NCBI GenBank assembly: GCA_030052745.1
Contig: JANBVO010000043.1
Coordinates: 237,656 to 301,655, forward strand
DNA: 64,000 nucleotides
Direction: 5' to 3'
Source: Pleurostoma richardsiae
Lineage: Eukaryota > Ascomycota > Sordariomycetes > Calosphaeriales > Pleurostomataceae
In this document: piece after piece, positions 10,686 through 21,044 of the stretch
Layout of the letters: the number at the start of each line of letters is the position of its first letter
Position numbering within the stretch: position 1 is the first letter of the stretch
Translations under genes and position numbers: made by a program
The notes under the pieces: model-generated
What the model was told of the DNA's origin: nothing
Databases searched by the model: none
Seen by the model: only the letters and a program-made list of their open reading frames with translations

Positions 10686-11758
10686 TTAGTGACCATTCTT
10701 CCCATTCGGCTCTCCGAGTCGGTAGTTACGCTCCATCTCTGCGGCACGATGCGGACAGCTCTGCTGGGCGCACCTCTCGCGCTCCTCCGCCTCCTCTCGC
10801 GCGAGAATAAAGTCGTCGTCACCCAGATCGCTGGTTTCCTCGAAGAGCTTCCACATCTCAGCGTCTCGCGGCTCCTTCGGTACGGCCCAGATGTTCTCCC
10901 GGAGGCGCTTATGGCGCTCGCGGTCCTCTTCAATCCGCTGCTCGATCTGCCGTTTGTCAAGCCGCTGGGGCGCGGGGCCACGGTTCGGCTTGGGGATGGT
11001 CTGCGAGGGCGGCATGTCGCCAAGGGCTGCGTCCCCTCCATTAACCGGGGACGACATGGCGACATCGTGCGAAGATGTGTCACGCTCCTTGAGGACGTCG
11101 TCTATCTCTGAGACGGTCTGCGGCTCGAGGAAGTTCTTCTGCTGCAAGCCGTGCAGGACCTGACACATTTCCGACTTGTCAGCCTAAATTCATCAAGGAT
11201 ATTGCTGGTGGCCAGCAGCAGTTGATCAACGCACCTTCCTCACGACCTTGACGTTGGCGGCACCCGAGCCATCGTCGGGTGCGACAGCGTCGACAACGCG
11301 GATGATGTCTCTCTGCATCATCCGAACATAATCAACATGGCCGTCCTTCTGGGCCATTTCAAGAAAATGCTCGATGAAGTACATAATGTTGGCGCGAGTG
11401 TTCATGTTATTCTGTGTCCAAGATCAGCCACAGCACACAATGAAGCCAAAGGGCAAGGCGGAACACAAACCCGCTCAAGCTGCTCGAGGATACATGAGTG
11501 TAAATCCTCGTCCATCTCCTTGTACTTGAGCGCATACTGCGCCGCCTTCTGGGCTGAGGTGACTGAAGCATTCAGATGCTGCAGCTGCGAGGTGAAGCGC
11601 ATGCGGACCTCGAAAGGATCAGCCATCTTGGGTGAGCTGGTGGCTCCTTGTCTAGAGGCGTCGAGGCCAGTGATGTCCAGAGGATCTTCTTCTGCTGTAG
11701 GGCGCTCTTGAGCGGCGTCTCCTTCTAAGCCTCCTGTGGCTTCAGGTACGCGAGCCAT
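10686..11758 (-). CDS. CTK3: CTD kinase (CTDK-I) gamma subunit Ctk3
   Basis: Three exons on the minus strand: 11758-11471, 11411-11235 and 11159-10686, with introns of 60 and 75 nt, both in phase 0; 312 residues. CTDK-I (Ctk1-Ctk2-Ctk3) phosphorylates Ser2 of the RNA polymerase II CTD; Ctk3 is the non-kinase, non-cyclin subunit. The N-terminal CID-like domain is recognisable (MADPFEVRMRFTSQLQHLN, then NNMNTRANIMYFIEHFLEMA and VDYVRMMQRDIIRVVDAV). The C-terminal half contains a charged helical segment (RLDKRQIEQRIEEDRERHKR) ending in a family-typical IWAVPKEPRDAEMWKLFEE block. Start choice is open: ATG 11758 gives a 44-residue acidic, low-complexity extension, while ATG 11626 (MADPFEV) is where the fungal family usually begins. 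I give the longer frame but think 11626 may be the main start. Confidence 0.93.
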
Positions 11759-12655
11759 GTTTTACAGTGGCGAGGCGGTCTCGGTTTGTTGAATCGCTAA
11801 TGCAGGAGCATGAAGTTATCGTTGAAGTGGTTTTATGCGCAAATCGGATGTAGGCTTCACACCTCCAGGTCGTAGAACCAAAGATGGCTGAACTACCTAG
11901 GTAGGTATGGGTAGAGATTCTTGGATTCGTACTGAGTCTACGATTAATGGTTATTGCGGCGGAGTGAGAGAAGAGTTCATGTGTTCGGTTCCGTTTTCTG
12001 AGCTTGTTCTCACTTTTTGCTCGAGGTGTTTATGCTTTACATATAAGATACCTGGAAGATGGGGAAAGCAACCATGAACGCCTGTGAAGCCAATCACTGC
12101 TTCCTGGCCAACTCCGTCTCACCCAGGGCCTAGAGGAGAAATACTATGGAGATGGAAGTTACAGAGTCATCGTTTCCATCCCCCTTCAAAATTGGACAGT
12201 AATGAGCCCATACATTTGCTATCTTGAGTTTATTAGCTGCGTCTGTGGGCATCGCCCCTACGAGCGAGCAGATCGATATCTGCTGCCACATCTTGAGAAC
12301 TTCGATGACAGCGGATAGAATCGGTTCAAGTCTGCGAAGTGCCCGGCCATTCCCAAAGTTTAGCAGGCTTATGTTCCATATAAGGAAGGCTCTTGAGACC
12401 CAATAGCCAATCGGTTAGTTTCCTAGGGCGTGGAGACTACAATCCGTACATAAAACTCGGTGAACCGATATCGCAATTGAAGACTTAGAATTCTTGCTAA
12501 GAGAGGCGAGCTGGCTCGGGGGACGACAAGATGAAGGCCTTTACCGATTCAGTAGGCTGTCGACAAGAGACATTCAGGCAGTTTAAAGAATACTTTTACT
12601 TTCCTGCATAAGTGCACAACACTTCCTTTTCTCTTGAAGCCTCATCATCATTAGC
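11759..12655. other. Intergenic region between CTK3 and the proline gene (divergent promoters)
   Basis: These 897 bp hold the upstream regions of CTK3 (leftward) and the pyrroline-5-carboxylate reductase gene (rightward). The perfect 10-bp palindrome TACCTAGGTA lies at 11894-11903. ORFs here (for example 12224-12406) are short and without motif. No RNA gene was seen. Confidence 0.5.
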
Positions 12656-13699
12656 ATGTTGTCCCAGGCCGATGGCTCTTCGGAGCTCACTCTGTGTGTA
12701 CTTGGCTGCGGTAAGTGATGCCTCTCACTGCGGTGGTCCTATTCCCGTTTTGAACTACAGAAACCTGATCTTATCCCAGGTACCATGGGCATCGCCATCC
12801 TGACCGGAGTCCTCGCCTCCCTCCAGGACAAGCAGGACCTCAACCCCGAGGAGGACGTCCCCGCACGATTGCCCAGCCGCTTCCTCGCCTGCGTAAGGCG
12901 CGCCGAGTCAGCCAAGAAGGTCGAGGCCGCGCTCTCGAGCCACGGCTCCGTGCTGAGGGTCGTGCACGGCCAGAACGTCACCTCGGCGGCGGAGTCCGAC
13001 GTCGTCATCCTCGGTTGCAAGCCCTCCATGGCCAGCGGCGTCCTCGCCGAGCCTGGCATGGCCGACGCGCTGCGCGGCAAGCTCCTGATCAGCATATGCG
13101 GCGGCTTGACCACCAAGCAGATCGAGGACTACCTGCACGCCGCGGCTCCTGAGCAGGACCCGCGCGCCCAGGGCGGTTGCCGCATCGTGCGCGCCATGCC
13201 TAACACTGCCAGCATGATCCGCGAGGGTATGACCGTCATCGAGGAGCCCGAGCCGCCGCCGGCCCCGCGGGATGCCGCCCTTGTCGACTGGATCTTCCGC
13301 CGCGTCGGCGACGTCGTCCACCTGCCCCCATCGGCCATGGACGTCAGCACGGCGCTGTGCGGGGCCGGCCCGGCCTTCTTCGCTCTTACGCTCGAGGCTG
13401 CCGCCGACGGTGCTGTGGCTATGGGTATGCCGCGCGCTGAGGCGCAGAGGATGGCGGCGCAGGCGATGAGGGGCGCTGCTGGGTTGGTGCTCAACGGCGA
13501 ACACCCCGCGCTGCTGAGGGAGAGGGTCAGCACGCCTGGTGGCTGCACCATTGGCGGACTGCTGGTGCTCGAGGAGGGTCGCGTGAGGGGCACGATGGCG
13601 CGGGCCGTACGGGAGGCCACGGTTGTTGCCAGCCAGCTTGGGAAAGGAGTCCAAGGCGTAAATGGTACGCGATTCAACACCAGCCATCAGCTGGACTAA
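12656..13699 (+). CDS. PRO3: Pyrroline-5-carboxylate reductase
   Basis: Two exons, 12656-12710 and 12780-13699, with a 69-nt intron (GTAAGT...TCCCAG), give 324 residues. The enzyme reduces pyrroline-5-carboxylate to L-proline with NAD(P)H, the last step of proline synthesis. The intron splits the Rossmann dinucleotide loop: exon 1 encodes LTLCVLGCG and exon 2 continues TMGIAILTGVL, giving the GCGTMG motif at about residues 17-22. Further hallmarks are the RAMPNTASMIREGMT segment and the C-terminal dimerisation domain with ALCGAGPAFF and the P5CR signature STPGGCTIGGL. An upstream CAG (12758-12760) is an alternative acceptor but would shift the frame by 19 nt. The ORF starting at 12785 is exon 2 read from an internal Met and lacks the first strand of the Rossmann fold. 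Coding GC is very high, which explains a 259-codon open frame on the opposite strand. Confidence 0.96.
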
Positions 13700-14105
13700 T
13701 CTCTTGGAAAGACACCTGCTTCATCCACTATATGCGTATTTGAGCAGTGCGGCACTCATAAGTACAGGGGGAAGGTCCTATCAGAAAACGGGGCTGATCC
13801 AGGCCTGGGAAACATGCATATAGACTTGGGATCATGAGCGTGTATTAGACTATTTCTACATCGAGCTCTCTGATGAGACCGTTGTTCGTTACTCGAGACC
13901 CAAGGTGTCTCCTTGATGACAATGGCCCATCTCTCGTAAGCACGACCGCCTCCATCCCAGCGAATTGGAAATGAGATACGGCTTCATAATTCAGACTCAA
14001 ACATCCGGAAGCATAGAAGTCCTAACGCCTAATCACATAGAGCCGTCGCCCCCGGTCCTACCGTCCGAATATACCCCGCTCGCCGTCTGATGCCAGTATC
14101 GGTAC
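13700..14105. other. Convergent 3' intergenic region (PRO3 / HAT1)
   Basis: 406 bp between two stop codons on opposite strands; it should hold both 3' UTRs. I see no gene or repeat in it. Confidence 0.5.
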
Positions 14106-15905
14106 CTAAGCGTCTTCAACCCTTGCCTTCTTGGATGATGACTGGTCTTTTTCGCCAGTGTCATCTAGTTTCCGTTTGCCGTTCGTAATCGAAGGTGAGG
14201 ATGCCTTCTTCCTGCGGCTATCAGCTGCCGCTAGCAGGCGGGCATACTCAAGCTCCACACCGCTCAGTGCCTCTTCTAACTTGTCAATACGCTCCTCCTT
14301 CTCCAGCTGGCCAAGTAGATCTCTGTTGTGCCGGTAGAGTCTCTGCTTCACAAATAGCTTCCAGAGCTTGTATTCGTGCTCCTCTTGCTTGGTAGCTACC
14401 TTCTTAGATGCCTTTGAGCTCGACAGGCTCTCAATGTCAATTTCCGGCCGGACGGCATCGGCAAGAGTCGACATGAGATGCATCTCGACGACCCGATAGA
14501 ACTGCCTGGGCGCCATTTTGTGCTTCAATCTCATTTTCTCGAGCGCTTCCCCGTCGACAATGTCCTTCGGCACCGGACCTTTCTCCTTCGTGATAACACT
14601 CGTGTTGATCCGAAGATTGCTAAAGTCAGGATCCGATCGCAGATACTCTATATCTGAGAGATCTCGTAGCTCATCAAATGCTTCGTTCGGATCCTCGACA
14701 GTGATCTCGAATGTCTGGGGACTCTCAAGGTAATGCTGGAATATCGCCTTGTACAACCTCGCACCGTTCCCCTTGCCCTGGAAGGGCGGCAATATGATAA
14801 ACTGCGAGATCCTCGTTCGGCAGGGAAATTCTGTGAATGGGACTTCTTTTGGAAGCTCGAAGTCTTCCTTCGCGGGCGGCTGAGTGGAGGAAGTCTGATC
14901 CGAAGGGGATGCCGGGGGTGTCAGGCGTTGTAAGGGAAAGAACCTATAGACCGTCGAGTATCCGGTAAAGATGTACGGGCATCGGTCCCCAGCATCTGCA
15001 GCCGCTTGCTTCTTGTACAAAAAGAAGACAGCCCATCGGTCAAGCGCTTCGCCCTCCGTCTCAATAGGTGTGCCACCTTCGATGAAGAAGGACACCAGGA
15101 TCTGAATTCGCTTCAACAATTGCATGATGGCAGGGTCTGAGAGGGAGCCGTGCCATATCTCATACTGCGCATCCTTCCCTTTGAGAGTTGTAAGTAGCGT
15201 TCCGGGAGGAGTCCAATCGCGCGAGAGTCCCGTGATAGCAGCCGAATATTCGCTTTCCTTGGCAAATGAGACTGGCAAGTCAGTACGGGGAATCTGTTGG
15301 TAGAAATAGGCTTGCTTACCTTCTGGCAGGAGACCACTAAGTGCTTCCTTGATGTCCGTCGGTTCAACGTCTCCCGTGGCCTTGAATATCTTGCCGTAAG
15401 TTATCTTGAGATTCGGTCGCATATCAGCCGCATGATAGCGCAGGCTGATCTTGAGGTTCTTGTAGCCGAAGATGCGTTCATCTTCGCCGAATATCGAGTA
15501 AGTGAACTGAGGGTTGAAGCTTGTGATCGTATTCAGGCCAGCTGTTGCGGGGGTGACCAAGGACAGCACGACGGCCTCGTTGGAGTTGCTCGACCCTGTG
15601 AGGAGAAACAGAGTCAGTAAGCCAAGGTAAACATCATTTGGTGGTAGCAAGAACTCACATGCATCATCGGTATCCGCCATCGCGGCAGAGAAGAGCTCGT
15701 GCACGGTAGAAGGGTAGCTTCGTGTCGGGTAATCAGTTGCGCTGTCCAGCAAATCTTGATGACAAAAGATCTTCAACCCGTCTCGATAAGAATGCGATCC
15801 GGCGGCAGTGGAGCCCAGCTTCCTGCTTTGCTGGAGAATCTGCGGAGGTGTGGTAAGAAGTGAGGAAATACTCGCCGCGCTTTGAAGTGCGCGCAGTCGC
15901 GACAA
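14106..15905 (-). CDS. HAT1: Histone acetyltransferase type B catalytic subunit Hat1
   Basis: Two exons: 15905-15659 and 15595-14106, intron 63 nt (GTGAGT...CACAG). Splicing creates the family-typical start of the HAT1 N-domain: DDA-W-SSNSNEAVVLSLV, where the Trp codon spans the junction. Hat1 acetylates newly made histone H4 at K5/K12 before deposition, with Hat2. Visible motifs are FGYKNLKISLRYHA, the GNAT acetyl-CoA loop FIILPPFQGKGNGARLYKA, and VEDPNEAFDELRDLSD, which carries acidic residues near the active site. The C-terminus is a basic, coiled tail with NLS-like patches (KRKLDD, KKARVEDA). The intron is a multiple of three and has no stop, so an unspliced message stays open (599 residues instead of 578). 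Start is uncertain: ATG 15905 adds 75 residues (MSRLRALQSAASISSLL...) that resemble a mitochondrial presequence, while ATG 15680 (MADTDDAW) matches where Hat1 proteins normally begin. Confidence 0.93.
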   Translation of the reverse strand: MSRLRALQSAASISSLLTTPPQILQQSRKLGSTAAGSHSYRDGLKIFCHQDLLDSATDYPTRSYPSTVHELFSAAMADTDDACEFLLPPNDVYLGLLTLFLLTGSSNSNEAVVLSLVTPATAGLNTITSFNPQFTYSIFGEDERIFGYKNLKISLRYHAADMRPNLKITYGKIFKATGDVEPTDIKEALSGLLPEGKQAYFYQQIPRTDLPVSFAKESEYSAAITGLSRDWTPPGTLLTTLKGKDAQYEIWHGSLSDPAIMQLLKRIQILVSFFIEGGTPIETEGEALDRWAVFFLYKKQAAADAGDRCPYIFTGYSTVYRFFPLQRLTPPASPSDQTSSTQPPAKEDFELPKEVPFTEFPCRTRISQFIILPPFQGKGNGARLYKAIFQHYLESPQTFEITVEDPNEAFDELRDLSDIEYLRSDPDFSNLRINTSVITKEKGPVPKDIVDGEALEKMRLKHKMAPRQFYRVVEMHLMSTLADAVRPEIDIESLSSSKASKKVATKQEEHEYKLWKLFVKQRLYRHNRDLLGQLEKEERIDKLEEALSGVELEYARLLAAADSRRKKASSPSITNGKRKLDDTGEKDQSSSKKARVEDA

Positions 15906-16306
15906 GAGGTTAATGAGTGGGTGCCTTGCACATAGTAGCGCGTCTTGTCCCGTACGGCTTAATTGAATCTGTGCGCACGGACCAACTGTAGAGCACGAAA
16001 CCCTTCGCTAGCATACGGCGCTAACCGGTTTAGGTTTTGAATGTTTTAAGAGCTAACGCAGGGGTCTTACGCCAGCTTCACAATTCCAGCGGCGCCCTGT
16101 GGGTCAAACCGGGGAGTCTGTAGAACAGCTCGTTAATTTCAACGCTCCCTTGGAGACAAAACCAAGCCTCCTCCCCATCGGATAGCGACCTTGGCTGTGC
16201 TGATATATGCGGCCAATCTCTTTTGGTTGACGCTACTAATGAATCGATAGCACAATCAGCATCTTTTTCTTCTTGATTGCTCACGGTTGATTGGCGCTCG
16301 TCCATC
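15906..16306. promoter_or_regulatory. Divergent promoter between HAT1 and the ZIP transporter gene
   Basis: 401 bp between two outward-facing start codons. A CCAAT box is present on the plus strand near 16211 (GCGGCCAATCTC). A 76-codon minus-strand ORF (16078-16308) has no recognisable motif and overlaps the transporter's start, so I do not call it a gene. Confidence 0.55.
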
Positions 16307-17677
16307 ATGGGTGGCCTCCTGCTTCTTCTTGCGCTGAGTGTATGTGCTCCTCCTTCTCAAACTCCGCGCGATCAATGATGGCTAATAGCTTCTTTGCTCC
16401 AGGTTGTGATGGCGTTAGCGTGTGTGCATCGCGTCTCGAGCTGTCCCCCGTCCCCTGCTATGTTAACGAGTCAGCAGCTCCTTCCTCGCCGGTGCGTTAC
16501 CGCTGTCAATGTCGCTGTCCCAGTCGCAACTGCGGTTACTATCAAGCATCGGCGTTGGTATCCTTGTTGGAACCTCTCTTATCGTGATTATACCTGAAGG
16601 AATCGAAGCGGTGGCTACGGCTGGACCTGCTGGGCATACACACAACACTAGGTCTGTCGGGTTTCGAGGTAGTCTAGGAGCACGATGGGACCCAGGGAGC
16701 CTCGCCATCCTACAATCGCGGGAAGATGCGCCGGAGATAGCAAGGCGAGAGTTCTATAGTATAAGTGACACCAACGCAATACCGGAACTGCGGCGTGTCT
16801 TGAGGGACGAACAGCCTACGGAGGGAGGCGGCGCCCCTCCAGCTCCGAAAGACGACCCAGAGCATCATGAGGGCCATATCCTCCCGACCTTCTATATCGG
16901 GTTTTCGCTGATGCTTGGATTCGTCCTCATGTTTCTTATCGACCGGCTGCCTCGTCACGCTACGGAGAGTTTCCAGGCGCCTCCAGCAACAAGGCACATC
17001 AGCCTCGATAATCTAGCTGCGTCGAGCGTGTCCGGGGAAGAAGAGTCGGAGGGATTTCTGGAATCATTGGCGCCAACGCCGAAACAGTCCAGGAGTTTGG
17101 CTACGACGACCGGCCTTGTCATACATGCTGCTGCGGATGGCATTGCCATGGGCGCGTCAGCAACGACAACCAACATGAAGCTGGGATTAATTATATTCGT
17201 CGCGATCATGATTCACAAGGCACCTGCTGCCTTCGGACTTACATCAGTGCTGCTGAAGCAGGGCCTTTCCAAGCGCGCTGCCCGCGGTCACCTGATAGTT
17301 TTTAGCCTCGCAGCACCGTTCGGGGCCCTGGCAACCTATCTCATTATATCCATCTTGGGTGGGAGCCATATGGATGGCGAGTCTGGACAGTGGTGGACGG
17401 GAATGCTGCTCCTGTTCTCAGCGGGAACATTCCTGTGAGTGACCAGACCATAACTTTCCCTTCAACGCAGCTAACGACTCCAAGGTACGTTGCAATGCAC
17501 GCAATGCAGGAAGAGGGCGGCGCACAGGGTCACGAACACCATGGGGGTGGGATGAATGGGTACACCGAGGGAAACAGTGCTCAGAGGAAACAGAGCAAGC
17601 CCCAGATGCGTGATACGCTAGCAACGGTGGGAGGCATGCTGCTTCCGCTTCTCACGCAGTTCGGACACCACCATTGA
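16307..17677 (+). CDS. ZIP-family metal transporter, SLC39A9 (ZIP9)-like
   Basis: Four exons: 16307-16339, 16403-16419, 16475-17434 and 17485-17677; introns of 63, 55 and 50 nt; 400 residues. Exon 2 is a 17-nt microexon coding VVMALA. The joined N-terminus reads MGGLLLLLALSVVMALASSF-LAGALPLSMSLSQSQ, very close to ZIP9. Downstream are IGVGILVGTSLIVIIPEG, a cytosolic loop with His-rich and acidic stretches, TM4 with the metal-site motif VIHAAADGIAMGA, TM5 with MIHKAPAAFGL, and the last helix GTFLYVAMHAM. HKAPAAFG rather than HKxPE is typical of ZIP9, a Zn/Mn importer into the cytosol at Golgi and plasma membrane. A His-rich GHEHHGGG stretch precedes the C-terminal membrane helix. The third acceptor is CCAAG directly after a GCTAAC branch site; the earlier CGCAG at 17466-17470 would bring in a stop. 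S. cerevisiae Atx2 is a distant relative, so I give no symbol. Confidence 0.92.
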
Positions 17678-20600
17678 GCAGGCATCGATGTGCTCCTTTC
17701 AGCTTCCCTCTACCACGGCGTTACACTATAGATTCGGCATAGGTTTTGGCAAATTGTCGTATGATATGGCATCATGACAGGCATATGGAGTTCAGGATTG
17801 TAGGACTGTGGTCGAAACCATCTGTATCAGCATCTAAAAGGAAGGCAAACCATCGATTTGGTCCAGACGTGCAGACGGATCTTGTACCGTTTGAATGATC
17901 AGCTAATCCTGGAGCGGCGACAAGGGACGAAGCCTCGACCCTTGTTTCAACTTTGGGAAATACGAGTTCTCAAGCAACGAGATGAAACAATGAAAGACCC
18001 ATCTAGCCTATGTAAGAGTTCGCGTCTCGCCATTGGATTTGGGATGAGAACGAGGCTGAGATGCTCCCTCCTGTCACGAATAAAGACGATACGAGCCGCG
18101 GCCCATGCGTTGCGGCTGTGAGGTGGGCTGCTCTGTGGAACTGGAGATCTCGGAACAAACCCCGTGGCCATTGCGCCTCCGCGAACCTGCCAGCGCACGA
18201 CATCTGGTCAGAATATTAGCGGTGAACCCATCCTAGTCCTCGTAGGGACGTGGTAGTCCACTTTCCGGCCCATTATGACATTATGTTATTTTGCTGCGCA
18301 CGACATACTGCGATATGTCTAGCGCGTCCCATATACAAGCATGGACCAGAGTACGGATCTTCCCCTCTATTGAAGTCGCGACTTGCTTATTTCTGGACAC
18401 GAACCGCGTAGTCAACAATGGCTAAGCAGGCGCGGCAGAGGATGTACTATGGTAAGAGAGTCATAGCTTCGCAGCACGGGCAGCATGCTTCATTAGCAGG
18501 GTGCTCAATGGTATAGTGATGCCCCGTCTTTGGCTTGATATCGACGCTCCACGACTCATCGACTAGTTTTGTGTTTCCACTCACCTGCGCCCCATTCACA
18601 CCGGGATGAGGCTACATCCGTATGATAGAGAAGCTGGTCAAAAGGCTCGATTTCCAATATTTCAGCAGCCTTGAAACCGATTTCGATATCGCCCAATATG
18701 TAGGGACTAGGAAAGAAGTCGAAACTATGTCCTCCTACTATTTCTATCCGGCGAGAATGGCTTGCTTACGCTGTACGAGGAGAACATGTGGAAGACAAAG
18801 TGTTGATATAGGTTCTAAGCCATTCTGCTATATGTGCGGGCTGCTCTCGCGAAGTTGCCAAACACCTCTCGCTGATTATCATGTCTCTTGATTGGTTGAT
18901 GGACTGGCTCACTGCTCATATCAGCATAGACCTCCAATTTCTGCCAATAGGATAATTGATACGGTGGGCATTGAAGTTCGCGAATTTGTCGAGAGGATTC
19001 TCCATACAGGAGTGCTCAAGTTTTCGCGGGTCGATGTCGGGGAGTGCAGGCAGAACGCATAAAATATAGTAATTACACCTACCCATGCACTCTCCTTTCT
19101 CTCTTTGTATGTACTACGTACGGATGGAGATCCCGTGCAGCTCATGGGGTTCCCTTGCTTTGAGAAACTGGAGGCCGAGGGCACAATGTACGGATCCGGA
19201 GGCTACATCTCATTCCATCCCCAGCTGGGTAGGCGTTCCTCAAGTGCACATTTCCCTATTTTTATGCATCATGGCGACGAATTATCTTAGAGATGAATAG
19301 AGCGTAGCATAAATCGGACAACTCTCTTTATAGTCTGAGTTACTCTGGCGCCTCTCTTCCACCATCACGGTGAGGTCACGGAGACGGCAGTTGATGAAGA
19401 TGCATGACGGGCGCCAGCAGCGCTTACCTTACTCCGTACCTAACTTTAGTGCGATCCTTAGCTCCCGTCATGACGAGACGGTGTGGTAGCATCTCGTGGT
19501 CCCGCGGCTTGATGGGGCCGTTGACCGAACCGAATGGAACGCTTCGATAGCCTGACGATGATCCCGCTCTCCGGAGGACACTCCGTACACACGCCAGTGT
19601 CTTGACCAACTCGTAGGCCATACAATGGGAAGTTCTGCGTCCAGTCCGGCCCCGGACCCAGGAAGTTCAGGCACCGCGACGGTAGATGGAGAGCCGAGGC
19701 CATGGCGCTCTGCAGTGTACACTGTGTACCTAGGTAAGTCGGTAAACGGGTGAGGAATGGACATCGATCAGACGCACGATCAGCCGAGGATCGAAGACTG
19801 GACGACATAATAACGTTAATGTACCTTAGCTGGGAAGGCGGGTAGTGTGCCTAAGTGAGCAGCGGGACTGCAGGACAGAGCGAGGTCAGTTTTATGCAGC
19901 TGCAAACAGCGAGAGGACGGTTGGGCGGTTCCTGAGCAGCATTGCGCGCTGGAACCCCTGGCTGACTCCGGGGGGGTGCCTTTGGCGAGCACGGCTAGCG
20001 CTTGTGTCTTGCAGTTTTTGCGGCAGCCTCTTTCACAATCGCGCCCCTTGCCTTTCCCGTATCCGCAAGTCCCGCCCTCCTCATTCGACAGATCCGCCGC
20101 CCTTTGCCATCATCCCTCTTATTACTGGCCCTGCACTCCCGGCCGGCCCTGTCTGGCCCGTCTCTCCTCACTCGGTCTCCAGTCTCCGTCGTGTCTAGAC
20201 TCTACTCTAGACTGTCCATCTGTCTCTCAACACACCGCACAAGTCACGGCTACGCTTCTTCAACTGTTCTGGGTCAGCCTTCGACACTCGACGTCGGTTG
20301 GTCCGCGGAGGAGGTGATTTCGAGGCGACGACGCCGCCCCAGCCAGAACGGCTCCCTCTCGAGATCTCCTGTGACAAATCCAGCCAACGACTCCTCTCCT
20401 CAACTCCTAGGAGCGGCCTCTTGCGTCCGATTCGCCCCATCATCCAATGTCTTCCAGTTGATACAGCACGCACGACTCGACTCGATTCGACTCGTCCCCG
20501 TCCCCTCCCCTTTTCGAAGAACCCCTTCCGAATCCGGCCGTCAACCGTCTCGACGTGCCTCTCTCTCCGCACTGCAATCCTCGTCTGAAACAAGCCGCCA

Positions 20601-21044
20601 TCCCCAACCTGTGGAGCGACTCCGCCTTCAATATTGCACCGCTGCTACTCGTTCCATCTGGTCGTTGTCCTGTCGAACTGCCAGAGAACTTCGTTGCGAA
20701 CGCAAGGCTCGACCTATTCACCATCATTAAGGTTAGCGCCACCCTCATCATACTGCATGTTGTGTCATCACCCATTGAAGCCCATTCACCAAGTCATCCG
20801 CACAATAGCCAATCGTCTTGCCATTCATTCTCACACCACTCGAGGGCCGTGAAGTTGATCCGTTGGGCACGAAGCGGAACGGACATTGTGTCAGGAGACC
20901 GAGCTAATCTGATCAAATATTCTTCCCACTAGCAATTGAAGTGTCCAAATACGAGACCAACATCTATATCTCCATTCTGCTCTTAAGCACCCCATAACAC
21001 TCGAATCCCACTCGGCCACCTCTTGCTGAGGGAAGTCCTGCAAG
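17678..21044. other. 3.4-kb intergenic region, including the CT-rich leader of the F-box gene
   Basis: I see no convincing gene. The left part (17.7-19.8 kb) has many short ORFs without family motifs and mixed composition, with TACTCCGTA at 19430-19438 and the palindrome TACCTAGGTA at 19727-19736. The right part (about 19.9-21.0 kb) is strongly pyrimidine-rich on the plus strand, as in long 5' leaders of fungal regulatory genes. Its ORFs (for example 20002-20730, 242 codons) are Ser/Pro/Arg-rich and look like translated leader. A donor-like AAG|GTTAGC at 20730 may mark a 5'-UTR intron. A tRNA A-box-like string near 18512-18525 has no B-box. Confidence 0.5.

Noticed and set aside
12908-13687. 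259-codon minus-strand ORF opposite PRO3
   Set aside because: Opposite a fully recognisable P5CR gene; no family match and typical shadow composition.
16078-16308. 76-codon minus-strand ORF between HAT1 and the ZIP gene
   Set aside because: Occupies a short divergent promoter and overlaps the start of the ZIP gene; no motif.
18505-18580. Possible tRNA (A-box-like TGGTATAGTGA)
   Set aside because: No B-box (GGTTCGANNCC) at the right distance and no acceptor-stem pairing.
20002-20730. 242-codon ORF upstream of the Cdc4-like gene
   Set aside because: Ser/Pro/Arg/Leu-rich translation of a CT-rich leader, no domain, and all three frames are unusually open there.
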